Assembly: GCF_038561935.1 (NCBI RefSeq)
Contig: NZ_CP102770.1
Location: 2,728,001 to 2,792,000 of the forward strand
Direction of reading: 5' to 3'
Length of the DNA stretch: 64,000 nucleotides
DNA from: Myxococcus stipitatus
GTDB taxonomy: Bacteria; Myxococcota; Myxococcia; Myxococcales; Myxococcaceae
The notes below the pieces were generated by a model that saw nothing but the letters and a program-made list of their open reading frames with translations, had not been told where the DNA came from and did not search any database. The position numbers were made by a program, and so were the translations under genes. Positions within the stretch are counted from its first letter, which is position 1. Every line of letters begins with the position of its first letter. Below, piece after piece: positions 26,077-34,996 of this stretch.

Positions 26077-26655
26077 TCACCACTGACGGAGCACGGTCGC
26101 CTTGGGGCCCGCCACCAGGCTGGCCGCGGGCACATCGTCGGCGACGACCGCTCCCGCCGCGATGACGGCGTCGCGGCCGATGCGGACTCCGGGGAGGAGG
26201 GTGGCGCCCGCGCCAATCCACACGTTCTCCTCCACCTCGATGGGGGCTCCCGTGAGGTACAGCCGCCGCTCGCCCGGGTCGACGGGATGGCTCATGGTGA
26301 TGAACGTGGCCTTCGGGCCCACCATCACGCCCGCGCCCAGCCGGATGCCGGCGTAGTCGAGGAACGTGCAGCCCTGATTGATGAACACCCGCTCGGCGAG
26401 CTCCAGCCGCAGGCCGTGGTCCGTGTAGAAGGGGGGATAGATGGTCACCCGCTTCGGGAGCGGCCGGCCGAAGAGCTGCTCGAACAGCGCCGCCTTCCCC
26501 GCCTCATCCTCGAAGGGCAGGACGTTGAGGCGAGACGTCAGCTCGGTGGCGCGCAGCACGCGCTGGCTCATGGCCAGGAACTCGGGGCTGAACTCCCGCT
26601 CTCCGCGCGCGAGGGACTCCGGGTCGTGGATGCGCATGAGCGGCTTCAGGGGCAT
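26077..26655 (-). CDS. Maltose/galactoside O-acetyltransferase-like (left-handed beta-helix)
   Basis: A 192-residue protein with the hexapeptide-repeat pattern of the LbH family (FINQGCTFLDYAGIRLGAGVMVGP, then VWIGAGATLLPGVRIGRDAVIAAGAVVADDVP). The His of the SHPV motif (FITMSHPVDPGERR) is the expected catalytic His. It would transfer acetyl from acetyl-CoA to a sugar or similar acceptor. It appears as a single gene; the acceptor is unknown. Confidence 0.88.
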   Translation of the reverse strand: MPLKPLMRIHDPESLARGEREFSPEFLAMSQRVLRATELTSRLNVLPFEDEAGKAALFEQLFGRPLPKRVTIYPPFYTDHGLRLELAERVFINQGCTFLDYAGIRLGAGVMVGPKATFITMSHPVDPGERRLYLTGAPIEVEENVWIGAGATLLPGVRIGRDAVIAAGAVVADDVPAASLVAGPKATVLRQW

Positions 26656-26744
26656 TCCCGGAGCCTGACGCCGCCCTTCATCCGCGTCCAGCGAGGAATC
26701 GGCCCGCCAGGTGCCGTCTCCTCGCCGGACGCTTCGACGCGTCG

Positions 26745-28190
26745 CTAGAGGGACGCCGTCGGCTGGCCGTTCTCCTTGGCGGCGGTGCCCGTGCGAGACG
26801 CGCCCAGGATGAGCCCATCGAGGATGGAGGAGATGGCGGCGCGATAGCGAGTCATCGCGTCGACGCTCTGGGGCACGTCACAGAAGATGGAGTGCAGGAA
26901 GAGCCCCTCCGAGTTGCGGAGGAACCACATGTTGCCCGTGTTGGAGTGCGAGGACTCGGGGATGGTCTTCGGCTGCCAGGTGTCGAACTGGGCGGCGCCG
27001 GGCATCTTCCGGTAGTCGAGGAACGAGAAGAAGTTCACCGGGTACGGCCAGCTGCGCAGGTGGAAGTGCTGCGGCGCCAGGAGCTCCCAGACCTTCACGA
27101 AGGGCACGTCGACGTTGCGGATGAGCTCCTTGAAGCCCGACTGCACGCCCTCGACGACCTCGGGGAACCCCATGTCGTCGGCGATGGGGAAGGTGATGGC
27201 CAGCGTGTTGACGAACCAACCGAAGGACTGCCGCCACCGAGGGTCCTGCCGCTCGCTGATGGGCAGGAACCCGCGGTACGTCTGGCTGCCGGAGATGTCT
27301 CGGAGCGCCATGCCGACGACCGCGAGCAGGCCCATGAACAGCTTGGTGCCGCGCTCCCGGCAGATGCGCTCGAAGGTGAGAGCCGCCGTGTCATCGAGCA
27401 GCCGCACAGTGTGGTTCAGCGCTGGATACATCCGGCCGGACTCGATGCCCAGGTCGAGCGGGACGCGCGGGAACAGGTCTCCCGCGCCCGCGATGAAGTT
27501 CCGCCAGTACTCCAGGTCGGGACTCGTCGCGGTGAGCAAGGAGTACCGGCGGCGCTGCTCGTCGCCGAAATCGAGATAGCTTCCGGCCACCTCGAGCACC
27601 GGCTGCTGGCCCGCCACGAGGGCGGCGTAGTCCCGCTCCACCTCCTCCACGGCAATCACCAGCGAGAGCCCGTCACACAGGATGTGGTCGAAGCCCATGT
27701 AGACCGTGGACTGTGTCTCCTCGGCCACCACGCCCAGCACGAACAGGGGCCACGACAGCGTGTCGATGTCCCGGTTGAACGTGGCCCGGATGTGCGCGGT
27801 GACGGCCTCGCTCGTCGGGAGCGGGCCCACGTCGGTGTGCACGAGGCGGACCTCCCCGGGCGTCATCACGTCGCAGCGCAGGTCTCCGGCGATGAGCTGC
27901 TCGAACCCGCAGCGCAGCACCTCGTGCCGCTTGACGAACAAGAGGAGCGCGGACTCCAGGGCCTCCAGGTTGAGCGGACCGGGAATCTTGAAGGACAGGC
28001 CAATCCAATAGTTCTCCGCGACGTGTTCCTGCCGCGCCATCACCGCCGCCGAGAAGTGCTTCTCCTGGTTGTACGACGCGGGCTTGTCGCTGAGGGGCGC
28101 GACGGCAAGGGTGTTCCTCGGCGGGCCGAGCCGCCATTCGTGAACATGTCCGGCGTTGAATCCCGCATGGGTGAGGGGGACCTGGTGCAT
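26745..28190 (-). CDS. Stand-alone NRPS condensation-domain protein
   Basis: A 481-residue protein covering a whole condensation domain and little else. The active-site motif reads DHILCDG (FDHILCDGLSL) in place of HHxxxDG: the second, catalytic His and the Asp-Gly are present and the first His is Asp. The later GWFVNTLAITFP motif is typical. No A, T or TE domain and no NRPS gene are nearby. Such free C-domains (PapA-like, Tes-like) acylate carrier-bound or free alcohols or amines. The product is unknown. Confidence 0.82.
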   Translation of the reverse strand: MHQVPLTHAGFNAGHVHEWRLGPPRNTLAVAPLSDKPASYNQEKHFSAAVMARQEHVAENYWIGLSFKIPGPLNLEALESALLLFVKRHEVLRCGFEQLIAGDLRCDVMTPGEVRLVHTDVGPLPTSEAVTAHIRATFNRDIDTLSWPLFVLGVVAEETQSTVYMGFDHILCDGLSLVIAVEEVERDYAALVAGQQPVLEVAGSYLDFGDEQRRRYSLLTATSPDLEYWRNFIAGAGDLFPRVPLDLGIESGRMYPALNHTVRLLDDTAALTFERICRERGTKLFMGLLAVVGMALRDISGSQTYRGFLPISERQDPRWRQSFGWFVNTLAITFPIADDMGFPEVVEGVQSGFKELIRNVDVPFVKVWELLAPQHFHLRSWPYPVNFFSFLDYRKMPGAAQFDTWQPKTIPESSHSNTGNMWFLRNSEGLFLHSIFCDVPQSVDAMTRYRAAISSILDGLILGASRTGTAAKENGQPTASL

Positions 28191-28639
28191 GAATCGATTC
28201 CTCTTTGGGCTGGTCGTGGCGTGTGTCCGGCGAGCCCGGAGCGGGACCTGGCGTGTCCCTCTCCAAGTCCGCTTTCCTCTGGCACAGGGGAGACAGACCC
28301 GGACTGGGGTCTACGGAACACCGAGGAGCGGTGCATCCCCGGCAGGCGATGACCGTGCCTCGGGAGCGACACGCCAATGGTGGGAGTGGTCGAGGGAGAA
28401 CAGGGGCTCTGTCCTCTCTCGTGGTGCCGGCCTGGCCCCGTGAAGCGATGGCATGGGTACAAGCTTGGGAACCATGCCGCAGAAGCTGTGGCCGGCCCTG
28501 GACCTGGACAACTCAGATTCTGGCGGATGTCAGGTGCAAGCAATTGCCTGTGGCGCCGGAGCGAACACACGAACTGTCACATCCTTCATGCGGACGATGC
28601 GGCCCGGACGTACCCGCATGAAGGATGCTCGCGTACACC
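28191..28639. other. Spacer of 449 bp with a long hairpin
   Basis: No gene seen. It separates two minus-strand genes. A perfect 14-bp inverted repeat, CATCCTTCATGCGG (28580-28593) and CCGCATGAAGGATG (28614-28627) with a 20-nt loop, begins 12 bp after the RCC1 gene stop and is probably its terminator. The rest should contain the promoter of the condensation-domain gene; no convincing boxes were read. Confidence 0.55.
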
Positions 28640-31600
28640 TCACCAGACTTGGTTCGGAGCCAGCCTGACGAGTGTGTCTCCGGCGCCCAGCTGGCCGGCC
28701 TCGTTGTCGCCAAAGCCTCTCATCGTTCCGTCCGCGGAGACGACCAGGGCATGGGCCCTGGCGGCCAGGAGGAGCGTGACGCTGGTCAACCCCGCGACCT
28801 GCGCGGGCGTCGAGCGCGGCGTCGACGTGCCGCTGCCGAGCTGGCCCCGGTCGTTGATGCCCCACGACCAGACGGTGCCGTCCGCCTTCAGCGCGAGTGA
28901 GTACTCGAACCCGGCGCTGATGGCCTTGACGCTCGAGAGGCCGGGGACCTGCGTGGGCACGTGCCGGGTGGTGGTGGTGCCGTCCCCCAGCTGACCATAG
29001 GAGTTGTAGCCCCAGGCCCAGACCGTCCCGTCCGGCTTCAGCGCCATCGAGTGCTGATGTGTCGCGGACAGGTTCACCACGCCGGACAGGCTCGGCACCA
29101 GCGTGGGCGTCAGGCGGGTGGTGGTGGTGCCGATGCCCAGCTGGCCATGGGCGTTGTAGCCCCAGGCCCAGAGGGTGCCATCCGCCTTCCGGGCGAGGCC
29201 GTGATACGTGCCCGATGCCATGGACAATATGCCCGTGAGCCCCTGCACCTGGGTGGGGACCACGCGCTGCGTGGTGGAGCCATCCCCGAGCTGTCCGTAG
29301 AGGTTCTCGCCCCAGGCCCACACCGTGCCGTCCGCCTTCAGCGCCAGCGAGTGCGCATAGCCCGCCGCCACGGCGACCACGCCCGTGAGACCGGGGACCT
29401 GGGTGGGAACCAGCCGTCGGGTGGTGGTGCCATCGCCCAGCTGTCCCTTGGTGTTGTTGCCCCAGGTCCAGACCGTCCCATCCGTCTTCACCGCCACCGC
29501 GTGGCTTTCGCCCGCGGCCAGTCCCTCCACGTCGGTGAGGCCGGGCACCTGCACGGGGCCCCGTGTGGAGAGGGTCGTTCCATCGCCCAACTGACCGGAG
29601 AGGTTGTCACCCCAGGTCCAGACAGTTCCGTCCGACTTCCGGGCCGCGGTGAACCGGTCGCCGGCGGCGAGCCCTCGGGCTCCCACGAGCCGGGAGAGGG
29701 TCGGCGCGTAGTGCCAGCGCGCGGCGCCATCGCCCAGCTGTCCCTTGTCATTCGTCCCCCAGGTCCAGGCGGTGCCGTCCGCCCGCACCGCCACGGAGTG
29801 GGACTCGCCCGCGGAGAGGAGGGAGCCACCCGTGAAGCCCGTGACCTGCGTGGGCACGTGCCGGGTGGTGGTGGTGCCATCGCCCAGCTGGCCCCGGTAG
29901 TTGTATCCCCAAGCCCAGACGGAGCCGTCCGTCCTGACGGCCAGGGAGTGGTAGATGCCCGCGCCCAGGGACACGCCGCCCGAGAAGCCAGGCACCTGCG
30001 TGGGCACCACCTGGGTGGTGTTGTTGCCATTGCCCAGCTGGCCATAGAGGTTGTAGCCCCAGGCCCACACGGTGCCGTCTGTCTTCAGCGCCAGCGAGTG
30101 ATACAGCCCCGAGGTCACGGCGGCGACTCCGGTGAGGTTGGACGTCTGGGAGGGAACGGGCCGGATGGTGGCGGTGCCGCTGCCCAGCTGTCCTTCATAG
30201 TTGGACCCCCAGGCCCAGACTGTTCCGTCCGTCTTCACGACGAGCGAGTGATACAGCCCCGCGGCGACGGAGACGACGCCTGTGATGCCAGGGACCTGCG
30301 TGGGAACTGGCCGGTCGACGGTGGTTCCATCGCCCAGCTGGCCGGTGACGTTGTCGCCCCAGGTCCAGAGGGTACCGTCGGCCTTCACCGCCAACGCATG
30401 GCCCGGGCCCGCGGCGATGGACACGACGCTGGCGAGGCCGGAAACCTGCGTGGGACTGGACCGGTCGGTGGTCGACCCGTTCCCCAGCTGACCGTTGGCA
30501 TTGTCACCCCAGGCCCAGACGGTGCCGTCTGACTTCAGCGCCAGCGAGGAGTGATGGCCCGCGGCCACCGCCACCGCGCCCACGAGGCCGGGGACCTGGG
30601 TGGGCAGCAGGCGCTGCGCGGTGGTGCCATCGCCCATCTGTCCCTTGGCGTTGTCACCCCAGGCCCAGATGGTGCCGTCCGGCTTCAACGCCAGTGAGTG
30701 GTAGCGCCCCGAGGCCACGCTGGTCCGCTCCACCAGGGCGAGGCTGCGCTTCGGCACCGCGCTGTAGGAGAGGGAGCCTTCACCCAGCTGCCCTTCGACG
30801 TTGTGGCCCCACGTCCACACCTCGCCGTTGGCCATCACGGCGACCGAGTGCTGTCCACTGCCCGCCGCCAAGGCCACCACGCCGCTCAAGCCCATCACCT
30901 GCACGGGGACCAGCCGCTGCTCCTGCGTCCCGTCGCCCAGCTGGCCGCGCTGGTTGGAGCCCCACGTCCAGACCGTTCCATCCGACTTCAGCACGAGCGA
31001 GTGGAGCTCCGCCCCCAGCACACCCTCCACGCCGGCCAGTCCCGACACCTGCTGCGGCGCCGAGCGGGACGTCGTCGTTCCATCGCCGAGCTGGCCGTAG
31101 GTGTTCGCGCCCCACACCCAGACGGTGCCGTCCGCCTGTCGGACGAGGGAGTGATTGCTGCCCGCCGACAGCCCCGTCACGTTCGTGAGCGCCGGGACCA
31201 GCGCGGGAAGCATCCGGTAGCCGGCGGTGGAGTCACCCAGCTGGCCGTTGGCGTTGCTGCCCCACGCCCACACCCGGCCCGTGCCGTCGAGCGCGAGGGA
31301 GTGTGCATTGCCCGCGGCAATCGCCTTGATGGTGGGCAGGCCCTGCACCTGCACCGGCGTCAGCCGCTGCGTGGTGGTGCCATCGCCCAGCCGGCCCGCG
31401 CCATTGCTGCCCCAGGCCCAGACGGTGCCGTCCGACTTGAGCGCCAGCGAGTGCGAGAAGCCCGCGGCGACGCGCACCACCTCGCCGAGCACCGGCACCT
31501 GCACGGGGACCTGGCGGCCGGTGGTCGTCCCGTCGCCCAGCTGGCCGAAGTTGTTGCCGCCCCACGTCCACACCGTGCCATCTGACTTCATCGCGAGCGA

Positions 31601-31927
31601 GTGCAGGTCACCGGCACCCACGGCGCTGATGTTCCACAAACCCCAGGTCCGGACGGGAACCCGCTGGTCCTGGAGGCTGCCATTGCCCAGCTGGCCATAG
31701 GCGTTGTCGCCCCAAGCCCAGACAGTTCCATCCGAGCGCACCGCGAGCGTGTGGTGACGGCCCGCGGCCACGAGGCCCAGCCGGCTGGCCGTCTCCGCGG
31801 CTCTCGCCGTGGCCAGCTCATCGGGTGTTGACGGCCCACCGTCCTGGCAGCCCGAGACCGCCAACAACAGGGACAACAGCCAGACAGCCTTCGACGTGAT
31901 ACGCGTGTGCCCACGATGTTTCCGCAT
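28640..31927 (-). CDS. Lipoprotein with 21 RCC1 repeats
   Basis: From the ATG at 31927 (GGAGGGG upstream) 1095 residues, with a lipoprotein signal (VWLLSLLLAVSGC). The rest is made of RCC1 repeats of about 51 residues: HSLALKSDGTVWAWGxNxxGQLGDGT. I count 21 GQLG-type units, which is exactly three seven-bladed propellers. The DNA repeats strongly, so recombination between units is possible. In myxobacteria such proteins are frequent, secreted and of unknown role; binding to protein, polysaccharide or prey surfaces is plausible. Terminated by the hairpin at 28580-28627. Confidence 0.92.
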   Translation of the reverse strand: MRKHRGHTRITSKAVWLLSLLLAVSGCQDGGPSTPDELATARAAETASRLGLVAAGRHHTLAVRSDGTVWAWGDNAYGQLGNGSLQDQRVPVRTWGLWNISAVGAGDLHSLAMKSDGTVWTWGGNNFGQLGDGTTTGRQVPVQVPVLGEVVRVAAGFSHSLALKSDGTVWAWGSNGAGRLGDGTTTQRLTPVQVQGLPTIKAIAAGNAHSLALDGTGRVWAWGSNANGQLGDSTAGYRMLPALVPALTNVTGLSAGSNHSLVRQADGTVWVWGANTYGQLGDGTTTSRSAPQQVSGLAGVEGVLGAELHSLVLKSDGTVWTWGSNQRGQLGDGTQEQRLVPVQVMGLSGVVALAAGSGQHSVAVMANGEVWTWGHNVEGQLGEGSLSYSAVPKRSLALVERTSVASGRYHSLALKPDGTIWAWGDNAKGQMGDGTTAQRLLPTQVPGLVGAVAVAAGHHSSLALKSDGTVWAWGDNANGQLGNGSTTDRSSPTQVSGLASVVSIAAGPGHALAVKADGTLWTWGDNVTGQLGDGTTVDRPVPTQVPGITGVVSVAAGLYHSLVVKTDGTVWAWGSNYEGQLGSGTATIRPVPSQTSNLTGVAAVTSGLYHSLALKTDGTVWAWGYNLYGQLGNGNNTTQVVPTQVPGFSGGVSLGAGIYHSLAVRTDGSVWAWGYNYRGQLGDGTTTTRHVPTQVTGFTGGSLLSAGESHSVAVRADGTAWTWGTNDKGQLGDGAARWHYAPTLSRLVGARGLAAGDRFTAARKSDGTVWTWGDNLSGQLGDGTTLSTRGPVQVPGLTDVEGLAAGESHAVAVKTDGTVWTWGNNTKGQLGDGTTTRRLVPTQVPGLTGVVAVAAGYAHSLALKADGTVWAWGENLYGQLGDGSTTQRVVPTQVQGLTGILSMASGTYHGLARKADGTLWAWGYNAHGQLGIGTTTTRLTPTLVPSLSGVVNLSATHQHSMALKPDGTVWAWGYNSYGQLGDGTTTTRHVPTQVPGLSSVKAISAGFEYSLALKADGTVWSWGINDRGQLGSGTSTPRSTPAQVAGLTSVTLLLAARAHALVVSADGTMRGFGDNEAGQLGAGDTLVRLAPNQVW

Positions 31928-32062
31928 GGCCCCCCTCCAGGTGCAAGGAATTGTCGTGACAGCGGCGTCCCTTGTATCGGGACGCACGCACAGTATCAGT
32001 GAGCCGGGGCAGGTCAAAGGCTCACGCCGCATGCCACGGTGCTGGGCCGATGCCGTGGGGTG

Positions 32063-32749
32063 TTACTGGAGCCCGACGGGCGGGGCCTTCTGCGTCAGGC
32101 GCCTGGCCACTTCCGCGGCGGTGTCTCGCATGTGGCTGAGTCGGTCATTGAAGTCGCCGATGCCGCCGCTTCCGGCGCGCTCGGTGTAGAGCAGCTCTCC
32201 GTTCGCGTTGATGTAGTGGACGTAGAAGAGCGCCGTGCCGTCGGCGGTGAAGCGGTCGGTGTCCACGCTCGCGATGGGCGTGCCGTCCGCGGCGTGCAGC
32301 TCCTGCTGGATGGGGGAGCGGAACAGCGTCGCGACCGGGATGATGATGCCCTTGGCGCCGGACTGCTTCACATACTCCGCCAGCTCCTTCTTCATCCGAG
32401 GCGGGACGCTGAACTTGTCGGTGGCGATGTTCGGCAGCGTCTCGCACCACTCGCTGTCGCCCTTCATCCGCTTGAGCTTCGCGCCTGAGACATCCTGGCC
32501 ATACGCGCTCCAGAGGGCGGGGGCGACGTAGTCCTCGATGTTGCGGTGGACCTTGTCGTTGTTGTCCGCGGGATAGGCGCAAGAGAGCAGGGGCGTCAGC
32601 GCGTAGGGCGTGTCCAGCTCCTTCCACTTCCCATCGGCGAAGTAGGTCGGGTTGGACGTCGCGAGGCCCGGGACGCAGCCCACGAGCAGGGCGCTCGCCG
32701 TCGCGGCGAGCAGGGAGTTGCGAAGGATGGAATGACGAAGGGTGGACAA
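32063..32749 (-). CDS. Predicted lipoprotein of unknown function
   Basis: A 228-residue protein with a lipoprotein signal (SLLAATASALLVGC). The mature domain has Cys residues (LLSCAYPADN, SEWCETLP) that could form a disulfide, and a conserved-looking core (AKGIIIPVATLFRSPIQQELHAADGTPIASVDTDRFTADGTALFYVHYI). No named family was recognised. It is 87 bp after the epoxide hydrolase stop on the same strand. Confidence 0.7.
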   Translation of the reverse strand: MSTLRHSILRNSLLAATASALLVGCVPGLATSNPTYFADGKWKELDTPYALTPLLSCAYPADNNDKVHRNIEDYVAPALWSAYGQDVSGAKLKRMKGDSEWCETLPNIATDKFSVPPRMKKELAEYVKQSGAKGIIIPVATLFRSPIQQELHAADGTPIASVDTDRFTADGTALFYVHYINANGELLYTERAGSGGIGDFNDRLSHMRDTAAEVARRLTQKAPPVGLQ

Positions 32750-32774
32750 GGGAACTCCTCAATCGAGTCGAGTC

Positions 32775-32796
32775 AGCTCACGGAAATTCGTGAGCT
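32775..32796. promoter_or_regulatory. 8-bp inverted repeat between two minus-strand genes
   Basis: AGCTCACG (32775-32782) pairs with CGTGAGCT (32789-32796) around a 6-nt AT-rich loop. It lies 41 bp after the epoxide hydrolase stop and 26 bp before the lipoprotein start. It could be a terminator or an operator. Confidence 0.4.
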
Positions 32797-32836
32797 CCTT
32801 GCACGCCCCTCGTTTCATCAAGGTTCCCATCTTTGT

Positions 32837-33964
32837 TCAGCGAAGCTGTCTGGCGAAGACACGGAGGTCTTCGGCGAGAAGCTCCGGCACCTCGAAGCCA
32901 GGGAAGTGCCCGCCCCGAGGCAGCTCCGTCCACTGCTGAAGCTCGAACCAGCGCTCACCCCACGCACGCGGCGCGGGGAGGATGTCGCCCGGGCAGATGA
33001 GGACACCCAGCGGGGCGCCTGTTCTCGGCGGCGGGGACATGGCGCCGACGTCGGAGAAGGCCTCGTGATAGAGCTGCAATGACGACCCGATGGATTTTGT
33101 CACCCAGTAGATGGTAAGCACCGTGCACAGCGCATCCAGGGGGATGGCGCCATCGAGCCGCCCTCCGCCGTCGCTCCAGCTCCGGAACTTCTCGCCCACC
33201 CAGGCCGCGAGCCCGGCGGGTGAGTCATGGAGCCCCACCGCCACCGTCCGGGGCTTGGTGGCATGAAGCAGTGCATAGGCTCCCTCCCGGGCCCGCCATG
33301 CCGCGGCCCTGTCGAGGAACGCCTCCTCCTCGGGGGACGGGTCCTCCGGGCGCGGATACCCGTTGAACACGTTGACCATGTGGACGCCGAGCACCCGGTC
33401 GCCGTGGTTGGCGCGCAGGCGCTCGACGACGCCCGCGCCCATGTCACCGCCCTGTGCGAGGAACCGGGGGTAGCCCAGCCGCTCCATCAGCTTCGCCCAG
33501 AGGTCCGCGATGCGGGTGATGTTCATTCCCGGCGCGCGGGGCGCGGGGGAGAAGCCGTGTCCTGGCAGGGAGGGAATGACGACGTCGAAGGACAGGCCCT
33601 CCACCTCTCGGGTCAGCAGGGGGACCAGGGGCAGCAGCTCGGTGAAGCAGCTCGGCCAGCCGTGGGTCAGGATGAGCGGGAGTCTGTGAGGGCCCTCGCC
33701 CCGGACGTGGACGAAGTGGAGGTCCTGGCCGTCGAGGGTCGTGTGGAAGGCGGGCACCGCGTTGAGGCGGGCCTCGGCCGCGCGCCAGTCGAAGCCCCGC
33801 CAGTGCTTCAACAACGTCCGCAGCGCCTGGGGCTCCATGCCCAGGTCCCAGCCCTGGTCATCGAATGGCTCGGGGAGGCGGCTTCTCGCCAGGCGCTCGT
33901 GGAGGTCGTCCAGCGTGGCCTGGGGGATGTCGATGACGAAGGGCTCGAGGGTGTCCGTGGGCAT
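32837..33964 (-). CDS. Epoxide hydrolase
   Basis: From the ATG at 33964, 375 residues with an N-terminal EHN domain (VIDIPQATLDDLHERLARSRLPE) and an alpha/beta-hydrolase core. Motifs are canonical: oxyanion hole HGWP, nucleophile in GGDMGAG, and catalytic His in RGGHFPGFEVPE. It hydrolyses epoxides to diols, or a related ester or lactone. Similar to the protein at 1-1086 but not a close duplicate. It is divergent from a LysR gene at 34062, its likely regulator. Confidence 0.9.
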   Translation of the reverse strand: MPTDTLEPFVIDIPQATLDDLHERLARSRLPEPFDDQGWDLGMEPQALRTLLKHWRGFDWRAAEARLNAVPAFHTTLDGQDLHFVHVRGEGPHRLPLILTHGWPSCFTELLPLVPLLTREVEGLSFDVVIPSLPGHGFSPAPRAPGMNITRIADLWAKLMERLGYPRFLAQGGDMGAGVVERLRANHGDRVLGVHMVNVFNGYPRPEDPSPEEEAFLDRAAAWRAREGAYALLHATKPRTVAVGLHDSPAGLAAWVGEKFRSWSDGGGRLDGAIPLDALCTVLTIYWVTKSIGSSLQLYHEAFSDVGAMSPPPRTGAPLGVLICPGDILPAPRAWGERWFELQQWTELPRGGHFPGFEVPELLAEDLRVFARQLR

Positions 33965-34061
33965 GAGGGCTCTCGCGGGAAGGGCGCGACGTGGCGCGGG
34001 TCCGGGCAGCAAGATGCGGGCGAGAGGCCTGTTTGTCCTTGAATGATTCCATGGGGTCGCT

Positions 34062-34982
34062 ATGCAACTTCGCATGGCCCCTGTGTCCCCGGACTGGTCG
34101 CTCTACCGTTCGTTCGTCGCGGTGTTGCGGGAGGGCTCGCTCTCCGGCGCGGCGCGTGTGCTGGGCGTGAGCCAGCCGACGCTGGGCCGGCACATCGCGG
34201 CGCTGGAGTCCGCGCTGGGGCTGGCCCTGTTCACCCGCTCACCCGAGGGACTCAAGCCGACGCTCGAGGCGAAGGCGCTGCGTCCGCAGGCGGAGGCGCT
34301 GGCGGCGGCCGCGGAGTCGTTGTTCCGCGCGGCCTCGGGGCCGCTCCGGGAGAACGAAGGACCGGTGCGAATCTCCGCGAGCGAGGTCTTCGCCGTCGAG
34401 GTGCTGCCGCCGCTGCTGGCGCGTCTACAGGAGACGCACCCCCGCATCATCGTCGAGCTCCAGGTGTCCAACCGGGTCGAGGACCTGCTGCGCCGGGACG
34501 CGGACCTCGCGGTTCGGGTGGTGAGGCCCGAGCAGGACGCGCTCCTCGCGACACGTGTGGGCTCGGTGGAGGCGGGGCTGTTCGCCCATCCCAGCTACCT
34601 GGCCCGTCATCCGGCGCCCCGGACCACCGGCGAGCTCCTCCGGCATGCGCTGGTGGGGTTCGACGTGGGAGCGCCCTATACGCGGGTGCTGCAGCTGGAG
34701 GGCAGGGCGCTCACGCGCGAGGACTTCTCGCTGCGGACCGACAGCGACCTGGCGATGCTCGCGGCCATCCGGTCGGGGTGTGGGATTGGCGGGTGTCTGG
34801 TGCCGCTGGGCCAGCGCTCGGGGCTGGTTCGGGTCCTCCCCCGCTTGTTCTCACCGTCGGCGGAGGTATGGGTCGTCATGCACGAGGACCTTCGCGCGAC
34901 GGCCCGGTGCAGGACGGTCTTCGACGCGCTGTCCGTGGGCTTGAAGGACCTGCTGGGCGGGTCTTCAAGGAAGCCTCGGTAG
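34062..34982 (+). CDS. LysR-family transcriptional regulator
   Basis: A 306-residue protein (an ATG four codons later is also possible). HTH: YRSFVAVLREGSLSGAARVLGVSQPTLGRHIAALE. The effector domain follows (PVRISASEVFAVEVLPPLLARLQETHPRIIVELQVSN), as in LysR proteins for aromatic or metabolic genes. Divergent from the epoxide hydrolase with about 97 bp between starts. Its stop codon is inside a hairpin shared with the convergent gene. Confidence 0.9.
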   Translation: MQLRMAPVSPDWSLYRSFVAVLREGSLSGAARVLGVSQPTLGRHIAALESALGLALFTRSPEGLKPTLEAKALRPQAEALAAAAESLFRAASGPLRENEGPVRISASEVFAVEVLPPLLARLQETHPRIIVELQVSNRVEDLLRRDADLAVRVVRPEQDALLATRVGSVEAGLFAHPSYLARHPAPRTTGELLRHALVGFDVGAPYTRVLQLEGRALTREDFSLRTDSDLAMLAAIRSGCGIGGCLVPLGQRSGLVRVLPRLFSPSAEVWVVMHEDLRATARCRTVFDALSVGLKDLLGGSSRKPR

Positions 34983-34996
34983 GGAGCGCCCTACCG
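34977..34996. terminator. Hairpin containing both stop codons of convergent genes
   Basis: CGGTAGGG (34977-34984) and CCCTACCG (34989-34996) form a perfect 8-bp stem with a 4-nt AGCG loop. The TAG of the LysR gene (34980-34982) and the TAG of the minus-strand gene (34991-34993) lie in opposite arms. Confidence 0.65.

Noticed and set aside
26745..28190. Start of an NRPS gene cluster
   Set aside because: No adenylation, carrier or thioesterase domain nearby; only one condensation domain protein.
28640..31927. Eukaryotic-type RCC1 guanine exchange factor
   Set aside because: The protein has a lipoprotein signal and three propellers; export excludes a nuclear-type exchange role.
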